A model generated the notes under the pieces. The model was not told where the DNA came from. It saw nothing but the letters and a program-made list of their open reading frames with translations, and ran no database searches. A stretch of DNA of 27,731 nt from assembly GCA_964353455.1 (NCBI GenBank), contig CAYGWP010000297.1, positions 1 to 27,731 on the forward strand. The letters are read 5' to 3'. This document shows positions 6,888 to 14,415 of this stretch, one piece after another. Position 1 is the first letter of the stretch, and each line of letters starts with the position of its first letter. Source of the stretch: CAYGWP01 sp964353455 (GTDB taxonomy: Bacteria; Planctomycetota; Phycisphaerae; FEN-1346). The translations under genes and the position numbers were made by a program.

Positions 6888-6925
6888 GGTTGCCACAGTG
6901 GCGACCGAGACCCAAGGAGAGCGGC

Positions 6926-8368
6926 ATGCGACCTCGAATCCGGTTCCTCAGTGACACGCTCATCGGGCAGATCCTGGACGAGGCATTCGGGCTCCTCGAA
7001 ACCAAGGGCGTCTGTCTCAACCACGAGGCGCTTCTGGCGCGCTTCGGGGATTCCGGCTGCCGCATCGACCGCCAGAGCAAGCGCGTCTGGCTGCCGCGCC
7101 ACTTCGTCGAGCGGGCCATTGCCTCGACGCCGCGCCGGGTCCGCCTGTGGAACGTTGCCGGGACGCACGCATGCGACCTCTCGGGCGACAACCTGCACTT
7201 CACCCCCGGTTCGGCGGGCATCAAGGTGCTTGACTACCGCACCAACCGGATGCGGGCGGCCACGATGGATGACATGCTGACGTACTGCCGTCTGGTTGAG
7301 CACCTCGGCCCGATAGACTACTCCGCCACCGCCATCGTGCCGAGCGACGTGCCGGCGAGGATCGGCGACAGCATCCGCCTGTACGCGCTGCTGAAGACCA
7401 CGACGAAGCCGGTCTGCACGGGCGCGTTTACCGTCGAAGGGTTCGACGTGATGGCCGACCTGCAACTGGCGGTGCGCGGCACGCGCGAGGCCCTGCGCGA
7501 GAAGCCGTTCGCCTTCTTCTCGTGCTGCCCCACGTCGCCGCTCAAGTGGAGCACGACGACCGCCGACAACACGATGCGGTGTGCAGAACTGGGCATCCCG
7601 GTGGAGTTCATCGCGATGCCGCTCGCGGGCCTCGTGTCGCCGGTGTCGCTGGTGGGCTGCGTCATCCAGCATGCCGCGGAGACCCTGAGCGGGATCGCCA
7701 TCTCGCAGATGACCCGGCCCGGCGCGCCGATTCTCTATGGCGGTTCGCCGGCGGCATTCGACATGCGGACCCTTGCCGCGTGCACCTCGGCCCTGGAGGC
7801 CCAGATGATCTGCTGCGCGTACGCCGAAGTGGGCAAGCACCTGGGGCTTCCGACGCAAGCATATATCGGCATGAGCGACAGCAAGGCCCTCGACGCGCAG
7901 GCGGGCTTTGAGTCCGGCACGGGCGTGTATTTGGCGGCCCTGGCCGGCATCAACAGCATCTCGGGCCCGGGCATGCTGTACTTCGAGAGTTGCCAGTCGC
8001 TCGAGAAACTGGTCCTCGACGCGGAAACGTGCGCGATGGCCCGACGCCTCGTCGCGGGCCTCGAACCCAGGGAAGACATCCCCTGCGGCCCGCTGTTCGA
8101 GCAGTTGCTGCAAGAGGGGACCCTGCTGACCGCCGAACATACGCTGAAGTACATGCGCCAGGAGCACTACGTCCCCGGTTCGGCCATCGACCGGACACAG
8201 TTCCACGGCGAGGCGGCGCCCGGGCCGGACTTGCGCGAACGGGCGCACTCCGAAGTCGATCGACATCGCGCCGAATGGAAGCCCCCGGCGGTCCTGTCGC
8301 CACAGCAACTTCAGGATATCACACGCACCATGGCCTCTGCCGCAGGCGACTTCAAGATACCTTTCTGA
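6926..8368 (+). CDS. MttB-superfamily (trimethylamine methyltransferase family) protein, non-pyrrolysine
   Basis: 480 residues from the ATG at 6926, which follows AAGGAGAG; an in-frame ATG 12 codons earlier has no such site. The fold signature is clear: an N-terminal HEALLARFGDSGCRID region, DMLTYCRLVEHLGPIDYSATAIVPSDVP, a central MTRPGAPILYGG strand, and a C-terminal SGPGMLYFESCQSLEKLVLDAETCAMARR block. Family members transfer a methyl group from a quaternary or tertiary amine to a corrinoid protein. There is no in-frame amber codon, so it belongs to the non-Pyl branch (as in glycine betaine methyltransferases). No corrinoid protein or reactivase gene is nearby, so the substrate and partner are unknown. 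Confidence 0.85.
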   Translation: MRPRIRFLSDTLIGQILDEAFGLLETKGVCLNHEALLARFGDSGCRIDRQSKRVWLPRHFVERAIASTPRRVRLWNVAGTHACDLSGDNLHFTPGSAGIKVLDYRTNRMRAATMDDMLTYCRLVEHLGPIDYSATAIVPSDVPARIGDSIRLYALLKTTTKPVCTGAFTVEGFDVMADLQLAVRGTREALREKPFAFFSCCPTSPLKWSTTTADNTMRCAELGIPVEFIAMPLAGLVSPVSLVGCVIQHAAETLSGIAISQMTRPGAPILYGGSPAAFDMRTLAACTSALEAQMICCAYAEVGKHLGLPTQAYIGMSDSKALDAQAGFESGTGVYLAALAGINSISGPGMLYFESCQSLEKLVLDAETCAMARRLVAGLEPREDIPCGPLFEQLLQEGTLLTAEHTLKYMRQEHYVPGSAIDRTQFHGEAAPGPDLRERAHSEVDRHRAEWKPPAVLSPQQLQDITRTMASAAGDFKIPF

Positions 8369-8412
8369 CGGCGTGTCAACAGGCTCTGCGCGGAGTTCTT
8401 GCGGGGTTTTTG

Positions 8413-8440
8413 TTGACGTAGCGGCTGCGCGCGGTATCCT
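8413..8440 (+). promoter_or_regulatory. Promoter placing transcription start on the RAYT start codon
   Basis: TTGACG (8413-8418), 16-nt spacer, TATCCT (8435-8440). The ATG at 8447 begins 7 nt after the -10 box, where transcription would start. No Shine-Dalgarno sequence is present, which fits a leaderless mRNA. Confidence 0.55.
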
Positions 8441-8446
8441 TATGGC

Positions 8447-9097
8447 ATGGCAAGAATGGCACGAGTGGTGGTTCCGGGGGTTCCGCATCACGTGGTGCAG
8501 CGTGGTCGGGGCGGCCGGAAGATATTCTTTTCGACGGCGGACCGGCGGCGGTTCCTCGAACTCCTGAAGTACTACTCCAGGCGGAGGGGCCTCAAGGTCC
8601 GCGCGTACGCGCTGATGCCCGACCGGGTGAGCATGGTGGTGACGCCTAAGGCGCGCGGCTCGCTTGGGGCCGCGCTCAAATTGGCCATCCGCTGCTACGC
8701 CAAGCACCTGAGGCGGAAGGGGCGGCGCGGTCGCATCTGGAAGGGCCGCTTCGGCTCGTGCCCGATCGATCCGCGATATTACCGGGAGGCCGCGCGGCAC
8801 GTTGAGCGCGGGCCGGTCCGCGCGGGCCTGGTGACCCGGGCCGAGGAGTATCGGTGGTCGAGCGCGGCGGCGCACTGCGGCAAACGAGAGGACCCCCTCG
8901 TTTCCGGCGGCGCGGTGAAGAAGTGGGCGGCATGGCTGGGCGAGGAGGGCGACCCGAAGTTTGCGAAGGCTCTGGAACGACATACCCGTACTGGCCGGCC
9001 GCTGGGCTCGAAGGAATTTATCGTGGCGCTTGAGCGTCGATTCCGCCGGCATTTCCGTTGCCGCAAGCCCGGCCGTCCGCCGAAGAAGCGGCGGTAG
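8447..9097 (+). CDS. REP-associated tyrosine transposase (RAYT, Y1/IS200-like fold) with substituted catalytic residues
   Basis: 216 residues. The family frame is clear: MARVVVPGVPHHVVQRG start, RRFLELL, RAYALMP, IWKGRFGS, GPVRAGLV, EYRWSSA, TGRPLGS and a basic PGRPPKKRR tail. RAYTs nick at REP palindromes using an HUH pair (normally MPNHVHL) and a Tyr (normally RYVExNPVRAG). Here these read MPDRVSM (Arg60, Ser62 in place of both His) and RHVERGPVRAG (His118 in place of Tyr). The reading frame is otherwise full length, so this is not an ordinary decayed pseudogene. It may be a domesticated DNA-binding protein. Two tyrosines at 111-112 are nearby but offset from the family position. Palindromes of one family lie on both sides. 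Confidence 0.9.
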   Translation: MARMARVVVPGVPHHVVQRGRGGRKIFFSTADRRRFLELLKYYSRRRGLKVRAYALMPDRVSMVVTPKARGSLGAALKLAIRCYAKHLRRKGRRGRIWKGRFGSCPIDPRYYREAARHVERGPVRAGLVTRAEEYRWSSAAAHCGKREDPLVSGGAVKKWAAWLGEEGDPKFAKALERHTRTGRPLGSKEFIVALERRFRRHFRCRKPGRPPKKRR

Positions 9098-9170
9098 CCG
9101 GCGCAGCGCCGAGGGCGGGCCGCGGGCGATAGGCCTGAAGTTGCGGAATTAGTGCTACAGTGTCATTTGG

Positions 9171-9196
9171 CGCGGCGGGTCTCCGGACCTGCCGCG
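9171..9196. repeat. REP-like palindrome just downstream of the RAYT gene
   Basis: Arms CGCGGCGGGTC / GACCTGCCGCG (11 bp, one mismatch), loop TCCG. Placement next to a RAYT gene is the classical arrangement for REP elements. Confidence 0.75.
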
Positions 9197-9203
9197 TTTT
9201 GCC

Positions 9204-9294
9204 TTTAGGGCGGTTTAAGATTGAGTGTTGGCGCGGTGGGCATTCCTGCCCAGCGCGCGGAGTATGTAATCACGCAAACTTAAACCGCGCTAAA
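9204..9294. mobile_element. MITE-like 91-bp element with 16-bp imperfect terminal inverted repeats
   Basis: Left end TTTAGGGCGGTTTAAG (9204-9219) and right end CTTAAACCGCGCTAAA (9279-9294) are inverted with one mismatch. They enclose a palindrome at 9231-9258 (12-bp arms, one mismatch, loop TTCC) of the GCGCGGYGGG family. The right-end motif, including the preceding CACGCAAA, recurs beside the palindrome at 22828-22855. No target-site duplication was recognised. Confidence 0.55.
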
Positions 9295-9343
9295 GCGCCC
9301 CAAAAAGGTGAGTGTCCCTAATTTGTTGCGCGCGCTCTCTCGG

Positions 9344-10753
9344 TCAGGGCTGTGGGGCGAGGTCCTTGAGGAGCCTTGCGGCGGTCTCGGCGAGCATCTC
9401 GCCGCCGCCGGGGGCGATGACCGAGTTGACGGTCTCGTAACTCCCCTCGGCGAACGCCTTCCTGGTCGGGATATAGCCGGGGGCGTCATTACATAACTCG
9501 ATAACTATGGTAACGGGAAAGGGCGAGTCCTTCCTGATTGCGAGGCCGAGATCCACGAACACCTCGCCGGGCAAGCCCACCACGGCCACGTCGGGGGCGA
9601 GTCGGAAGACCTGGACCTCCAGGGGGGCGGTCTCGCCGCCGCGCATCTCGAGCGACACGATCTTGCACGCCTCAACCTGCTTGAGGAACGGCAGTTCGCG
9701 CGTGCCGACCTTCTTGATGTCCTCGCGGGCCTGGGCGAGTTGCTCGGGCGTGCAGTGCTGAAGCGGGACGCTGACGACCTCGCGGCGGACGGCGAGCGCG
9801 GGGCGGGCGATGGGTTTCTCGGCGGCGGCCAGGACGGCGCCGGCAAGGCGCGAGCCGATCTCGTCGGGCCTGGGGCGCTCCTTCCGGGTCACATCAATGT
9901 GGTTGATATCTCCACAGGTTCCTGTGCCGAAAAGGAGGAGGAACTTTTCGCCAAGCGAGGCCCGGAGCGACCGTTCGAGGTAGAACGGGTAGTCGGCGGA
10001 GTACTCCGTGCCGCCGGTCGTGTCGAGGTGCAGGGCGAAGTTCACGATGGCCGCAAGGGGCCGGTCGCCTGCCGCGCCCCGCACGAAGACCGCCCGGACC
10101 TGCGGGTCGGTCGGCCCGGCCGCGCGCACGATGTCCGGGTTGAGAATTCCGGGGTTGAAGCGTACGGAGCCGTCCTTCATGAAGAACCGCCGGTTAAAGG
10201 CGAGGCCGCTCTGCTCGGCGGTGGCCACGGCGAGGCTCGCGGGTCTTGCGGCCGCATCGGCGTCCCTCACGGCCTTTACGATGTTGGCGACGAGGTCGGC
10301 CGAGTAGTCCACCTTCTCGCACGGGTCGCTGCCGCGCTCGGCCACGGCGCGGTCGTGGAAGTATTTGCGCATCGGCCCGGAGTAGAGCGGTCCGGTGTGG
10401 CTGTGCGTTGCGGCGATGAGGATATTCGAGGCAGGGATGCCTGTGGCGGCCTCGGCCTTCTTGCGTGCCTCGGCGGAGACGGCTAGGGGGACGCCCAGGA
10501 TGTCGCAGAAGATGAGGGCCGCGCGCTCGCCGCCTTGCCTGAGGACGATCGCCTTGGCCCGCAAAGGGTCGTGCGTGCCGGTGTTCAGCCGCTCGCTGAA
10601 GTACCCGGCCATTCGGTAGCCGAGGGGCGGGGTGATGTCCACCACCGCGATTCCGGCGGACAAGTCGTCCGCGCCGGCCGCGGAGACCGCCGGCAGGATG
10701 ATCGCGGCGAAGGTAAGGATAATAAACAAGATATCAGGAATGCCAGATACCAT
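9344..10753 (-). CDS. Neutral/alkaline non-lysosomal ceramidase-family hydrolase, exported
   Basis: 469 residues. The start at 10753 follows GGAGG by 8 nt. Residues 1-26 form a signal peptide. The ceramidase N-terminal domain is indicated by the opening GIAVVDITPPLGYRMAGY, the zinc motif ATHSHTGP (His117, His119), GTCGDINH and IVNFALHLDTTGG (a second metal His). The family cleaves the amide bond of ceramide, but many planctomycete-type members lack the C-terminal domain, as does this one, and their substrates are unknown. It is last in a minus-strand run with sialidase-like, isomerase-like and oxidoreductase genes, pointing to breakdown of glycans or glycolipids. A palindrome (10772-10799) lies between it and the sialidase gene. 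Confidence 0.85.
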   Translation of the reverse strand: MVSGIPDILFIILTFAAIILPAVSAAGADDLSAGIAVVDITPPLGYRMAGYFSERLNTGTHDPLRAKAIVLRQGGERAALIFCDILGVPLAVSAEARKKAEAATGIPASNILIAATHSHTGPLYSGPMRKYFHDRAVAERGSDPCEKVDYSADLVANIVKAVRDADAAARPASLAVATAEQSGLAFNRRFFMKDGSVRFNPGILNPDIVRAAGPTDPQVRAVFVRGAAGDRPLAAIVNFALHLDTTGGTEYSADYPFYLERSLRASLGEKFLLLFGTGTCGDINHIDVTRKERPRPDEIGSRLAGAVLAAAEKPIARPALAVRREVVSVPLQHCTPEQLAQAREDIKKVGTRELPFLKQVEACKIVSLEMRGGETAPLEVQVFRLAPDVAVVGLPGEVFVDLGLAIRKDSPFPVTIVIELCNDAPGYIPTRKAFAEGSYETVNSVIAPGGGEMLAETAARLLKDLAPQP

Positions 10754-10771
10754 GATGGCGGCCTCCGCACG

Positions 10772-10799
10772 GGGCGGCGGGTCGGAAGACCCGCCGCGC
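10772..10799. repeat. REP-like palindrome between sialidase and ceramidase-like genes
   Basis: 12-bp arms of the GCGCGGCGGGTC type with one mismatch, loop GGAA. It is located 19 nt upstream of the ceramidase-like ATG, inside a probable operon, where it could act in mRNA processing. Confidence 0.7.
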
Positions 10800-10830
10800 A
10801 GCAGTCCATTTCAGTCGAGCGCCAAGCAAT

Positions 10831-12057
10831 CTAGTGCTGGTCCCACTCGCGGTTGGGTTTCTCCCAGAGTATGCGTGCGGCATAGACGCTGTTGTTCGCC
10901 CCGCGGGGGTTATCGATGGGGATGATTACCTTCGGCCCCCAGGTCTGCATCCACTCGGTCACGGTGACCCAGGTTTCGCGGTCGCTCACGTCTGTGACGC
11001 CGAAGTTGCCGAGCCGCGCGCCGCGTTCGGGCACGAGGATGCGTTCGGTCGCGCGGATGACGCAGAGTTTCTCGGGGTCCACCTGGGCGATGAAGAGCGG
11101 TGCGCGGTGGCGGAAGACGTGATCGTTGCCGGCGCCCTTGCGTGTGTACACGAGGAAGAGGCCGTCGGCGCGGGTGCCCCAGTGCTGCTGCGTGTTATAG
11201 TTGCCGAGGTCGGCTCCATCGTCCCAACGCCATGTCTGCACTGGTCCGAAGTGGAGTCCGTCCTGGCTCGTGGCGACGTACCCCGCGCGGTCGTGCCGCA
11301 GGGTGAGGTAAAAGCGTCCCCCGAATCGTGCGAGAGACGGCTCGCCGAGGCCGCGGTCGGCATCGACGGCCAACTGGTTGCCCTGCTCGATCATCGCCAG
11401 TCGCGCGCCGTCGAAGGAGCACCGGAGGACCGTGACCCGCGTGAACTTCTCGTCGCGGCCCCTGAAGTAGATGGGCAGGAGGATGTCGCCGCCGGGGAGG
11501 TCCACGCGCTGGACGCAGCCCGCGCCGGCGCTGTAGAACTTCGGGTCGTCGGGCATGTCGAGGGCGGTCCAGGGGGTCCACGAGCGTGCGGCGGGATCAT
11601 AGACGGAGTAGCAGGTTTCGCGTTTGCGATTGTCGATAAGTTTATTATTGCGATACCTGGCCGTCTGGCCGATGCCGAGGAGGCGGCCGCTTCGGGCGTG
11701 CCACTTGGGCCAGAAGTCGCAGGGGACCACGGTTGCGCCGTCGCTCTCCGTGCGGCGGCCGAGCGATTGGCCGTGCTCCACGGGGCCGGTCCATGTCTTG
11801 CCGAGGTCGTCGGAGCGCATCTCGTTCAGGGCGAAGAAGACATCGCTCCCCGCCAGCAGGAGGCGCTGCATCGTAAGGACCACCGAGGGCGGGCTGCCCG
11901 GAACGGCACCGGCCCGCGCATGGACCCAGCAGGTCTCGCCGTCGTAGCCGGAGCGGAGGACGTCCAGCCGGATCTTGTAGTCAACCGGCGCGGGGGGCGC
12001 GGCCGCAAGGGGCGCGGCGAGGAGGAGGGTGATCAGGCAGAGGCCGATGGCCTTCAT
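10831..12057 (-). CDS. Exported sialidase/neuraminidase-like protein (BNR fold)
   Basis: 408 residues with a signal peptide (1-20, cut after LAAA). An Asp-box is visible: SDDLGKTW, fitting SxDxGxTW, and a degenerate second copy SQDGLHF. The rest is rich in beta-propeller style strands such as GEPSLARFGGRFYLTLRHD. The family includes exo-sialidases and related six-bladed propellers; the catalytic Arg triad and Asp could not be assigned with certainty, so activity on sialic acid is unproven. It lies 15 nt downstream of the isomerase-like gene on the same strand. The C-terminus ends in an Asn-rich, aromatic stretch without an anchor. Confidence 0.7.
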   Translation of the reverse strand: MKAIGLCLITLLLAAPLAAAPPAPVDYKIRLDVLRSGYDGETCWVHARAGAVPGSPPSVVLTMQRLLLAGSDVFFALNEMRSDDLGKTWTGPVEHGQSLGRRTESDGATVVPCDFWPKWHARSGRLLGIGQTARYRNNKLIDNRKRETCYSVYDPAARSWTPWTALDMPDDPKFYSAGAGCVQRVDLPGGDILLPIYFRGRDEKFTRVTVLRCSFDGARLAMIEQGNQLAVDADRGLGEPSLARFGGRFYLTLRHDRAGYVATSQDGLHFGPVQTWRWDDGADLGNYNTQQHWGTRADGLFLVYTRKGAGNDHVFRHRAPLFIAQVDPEKLCVIRATERILVPERGARLGNFGVTDVSDRETWVTVTEWMQTWGPKVIIPIDNPRGANNSVYAARILWEKPNREWDQH

Positions 12058-12072
12058 ACGTTGCTCGCGCGG

Positions 12073-12984
12073 TCAACCCAACTTGGCAACGAGGTCCTCG
12101 ACGAACTTGCGTGCCTTCCTGGCCTCCTCGATGGTCTGGGCGGCATCGCCCGGGGCGACGCACTCGACCACGAGCGCGCCGCCCGTGAAGCCGCCCTGCC
12201 TGAGGCGGGCCATGAGGGCCGGGAAGTTGACCTTGCCCGTGCCGGGCGTCACCGAGACGTTCTTGGGCGGCAGGTAATCCTTGACGGACATTCCGGCGAC
12301 CAGGCCATCGACGGCGGCGGCGTCGGTCACGGGGTCCAGTTCACCGTTGGAATAGTAGAAGATGTTGCCCGGGTCGTACCAGAGTCGGAAGTTCTTGCTC
12401 CCGACCTGCTCGATGGACTTGCGGCATTGGGGTCCGGTGGCGTTGAGGCCGCCGTGTGGCTTCATGCTGATGCCGATCTTCTTTTCGGCGGCGTAGTCGC
12501 AGCACTCGGCGATGGCCTTGAAGTACGGGTCGGCGAGTTTCGGGTCTCCGACGCCGCCCATGAGGACGTTAGAGGCGCCTGCTGCGGCACAGTTATCGAT
12601 AAGTTTGCGTAGTGCATCTATGCCTGCCTGGACAGACTGCCCGACCGGGAGTCCGCCGCCCCAGGCGGACGGGATGCCGAGGCCGCGTTTCTTCGCCTCT
12701 TCGCCGACCTTGCGGGCGTCATCGAGCGTGGTGTCGGGGGAGACGATCAGGCCGCTCTTCGACTTGGTGGTCATGAGGCCGACGTCCTTGTAGCCCGCCT
12801 CGGCGACGGCGTCGAAGGCGGCGGGCCATTCCAGGTTCGCCCACGGGCGGGTGTAGCAGCCGATCTGCCAGGCGGCGGCCGGTTCAGCGGCCGATGCGGA
12901 TCGTGGCGCCGCGGCGCCTGCGGCGCCCACGGCGAGAGAGCCGGCGAGGAACGAGCGGCGCGTCAATCTGTCGGATCGACTCAT
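12073..12984 (-). CDS. Sugar phosphate isomerase/epimerase-like TIM barrel protein with Tat signal
   Basis: 303 residues. The N-terminus carries a twin-arginine signal (LTRRSFLAGSLAVG) followed by an Ala-rich segment cut near ASA, so it is exported folded. The xylose isomerase-like TIM barrel is shown by IGCYTRPWANLEWPAAFDAVAEAGYKDVGLM at its start, then SNVLMGGVGDP, GISMKPHGG, FRLWYDPGNIFYYS and GKVNFPALMARLRQGGFTGGALVVE. These include the Glu/His/Asp positions that bind a metal in the family. The ATG begins 2 nt after the stop of the Gfo/Idh/MocA gene and its GGAGGG site overlaps that gene, so they are translationally coupled. Substrate unknown; a 3-keto sugar is plausible given the partner. 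Confidence 0.85.
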   Translation of the reverse strand: MSRSDRLTRRSFLAGSLAVGAAGAAAPRSASAAEPAAAWQIGCYTRPWANLEWPAAFDAVAEAGYKDVGLMTTKSKSGLIVSPDTTLDDARKVGEEAKKRGLGIPSAWGGGLPVGQSVQAGIDALRKLIDNCAAAGASNVLMGGVGDPKLADPYFKAIAECCDYAAEKKIGISMKPHGGLNATGPQCRKSIEQVGSKNFRLWYDPGNIFYYSNGELDPVTDAAAVDGLVAGMSVKDYLPPKNVSVTPGTGKVNFPALMARLRQGGFTGGALVVECVAPGDAAQTIEEARKARKFVEDLVAKLG

Positions 12985-12986
12985 GT

Positions 12987-14237
12987 TTATCCCTCCCTGA
13001 TTTCGCGTTTTTCAACGTCATAGACCTGGCGGCGGCCGGTGTCGTAGGCCGCCATCGCCATGATGACCGCCACCGCGTGCTGGTAGCCGGCATCTATGGA
13101 TGCGTTGGGCGTCTTGCGGCTGCGGAGGCACTGGAGCCAGTCGAGGAAGTGGTCGGGCCGCTGCACGTCCTGGACGGGCTGCTTGCCGCGGATTGCGCCC
13201 TTATTCTTGCTGCCGCCCTCGGCCGTGAGGACCGGCGAGTTCCAGGCGACCATGTCGAGCACGCCCTGGTCGCCGAAGATTTTGAACGAGTTGCCGCTGC
13301 CGTTTCCGAGGTTCGAGGAGTAGTGGACCATGAAGCCTTCGGGGTAGATCCACGTGGCCTCGACGTGGTCGGGGCACGTGAACTTATGTTCATCTTTCCA
13401 GGTGAACGTGCCCCCCTGGCAGACGGCGCTCGTCGGGAACTTCGCGCCCGTGATGTAGTGGATGAGGTCGATGTAGTGGCTGCCGAAGCCCGGCACGGGG
13501 CCGGCCGAGAAATCGCGGTATCCGTACCATCCGGTGAACTGGTCGGCGCTGAAGGGGCGCATCGGGCGGTCGGCCAGGAACTCCGCCCAGTCAACGTCCT
13601 TCGCATCCGCCTCCTTCAGGTATCCGTACCAGTAGGGCCGCTCGCCGTTTCGGCACTGCTCGATGCGGCCGACTTTGCCGAGGATGCCCGTCTTGTAGAG
13701 TTCGCGGCAGCCGGTGAAACTCGGGAAACTCCTCAGTTGCGTGCCGATCTGGACCACCGTGCCCGCGGCCTTGACGGCGTCGCACGCGCGCTTGAGCGAC
13801 TCCAGGTCCATCGAGAGCGGCTTCTCGCAGTAGGCATCCTTGCCGGCCCTGGCCGCCGCCTCCAGGTGCGTGGTGTGCAGGTGGTCGCACGAGGCGATCA
13901 TCACGGCATCTACATCCTTGAGGGCCACCAGGTCGCGGTACGTGGTGAACTGCCGCGCGTCGCGGCCGTACCATTCCTTGATCCTTGCGGCGGCCCGCTG
14001 GCGCGCCACGCGCCACGGGTCGCAGACGGCCGTGAATTCGGCGTTCATCTCCTTATCGTGCGGGTGTATGCCGACCATGTGAGCGCCGTATCCGCGGTCG
14101 CCGCAGCCGATGAGGCCGAGCGAGATCCGTTCGTTCGCCCCGACGATGCGGGCGTAACTGGATGCGCTCAGGGCCAGCGTTGCGGCGGTGGCCGTGGCGC
14201 CTTTCAGAAACTGGCGGCGGGAACAGGATTCTGACAT
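12987..14237 (-). CDS. Gfo/Idh/MocA-family NAD(P)-dependent oxidoreductase with Tat signal
   Basis: 416 residues from the ATG at 14237, which follows GGAGG; an in-frame ATG at 14273 is upstream of that site. SRRQFLKG is a twin-arginine signal, unusual for a nucleotide-cofactor enzyme in most phyla but common in Planctomycetota. Rossmann motif LGLIGCGDRGYG, then CDPWR, and the family Lys motif CEKPLS (about residue 140). The C-terminal domain includes FGSHYIDLIHYITG, the usual catalytic His region. Such enzymes oxidise or reduce sugars, often with a tightly held cofactor. It heads the run to 9344 and has its own promoter (14287-14315), divergent from the restriction gene. Confidence 0.92.
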   Translation of the reverse strand: MSESCSRRQFLKGATATAATLALSASSYARIVGANERISLGLIGCGDRGYGAHMVGIHPHDKEMNAEFTAVCDPWRVARQRAAARIKEWYGRDARQFTTYRDLVALKDVDAVMIASCDHLHTTHLEAAARAGKDAYCEKPLSMDLESLKRACDAVKAAGTVVQIGTQLRSFPSFTGCRELYKTGILGKVGRIEQCRNGERPYWYGYLKEADAKDVDWAEFLADRPMRPFSADQFTGWYGYRDFSAGPVPGFGSHYIDLIHYITGAKFPTSAVCQGGTFTWKDEHKFTCPDHVEATWIYPEGFMVHYSSNLGNGSGNSFKIFGDQGVLDMVAWNSPVLTAEGGSKNKGAIRGKQPVQDVQRPDHFLDWLQCLRSRKTPNASIDAGYQHAVAVIMAMAAYDTGRRQVYDVEKREIREG

Positions 14238-14286
14238 GGCACATCCTCCAAAGAGATGGCATGGATTCGGCACAACGCGCCGTCAA

Positions 14287-14315
14287 CATCTACTGCGCCG
14301 GGGCGGCAAAGTCAA
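14287..14315 (-). promoter_or_regulatory. Promoter for the glycan-processing operon
   Basis: Minus strand: TTGACT (14315-14310), 17-nt spacer, TAGATG (14292-14287), about 50 nt upstream of the ATG at 14237. Confidence 0.5.
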
Positions 14316-14359
14316 ACCAGAATCTCGCGCGGACACCTTTGCGGCAGGCGCGAATACGC

Positions 14360-14388
14360 TTGAGATTCCGGCCGCGCGCCCGTAAAGT
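14360..14388 (+). promoter_or_regulatory. Promoter for the restriction-modification gene
   Basis: TTGAGA (14360-14365), 17-nt spacer, TAAAGT (14383-14388). Transcription would start near 14395, giving a leader of only about 6 nt to the ATG at 14401 or 21 nt to the ATG at 14416. Confidence 0.5.
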
Positions 14389-14415
14389 CGTGCCGGCTGA
14401 ATGCGGGGGCTACGC

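Noticed and set aside
6797..9052. Minus-strand open frame of about 750 codons opposite the MttB-family and RAYT genes
   Set aside because: Arg/Pro/Ala-rich shadow of two well-supported plus-strand genes.
10834..12612. Plus-strand open frame of about 590 codons opposite the sialidase-like and isomerase-like genes
   Set aside because: Shadow frame; the minus-strand genes have signal peptides, motifs and ribosome binding sites.
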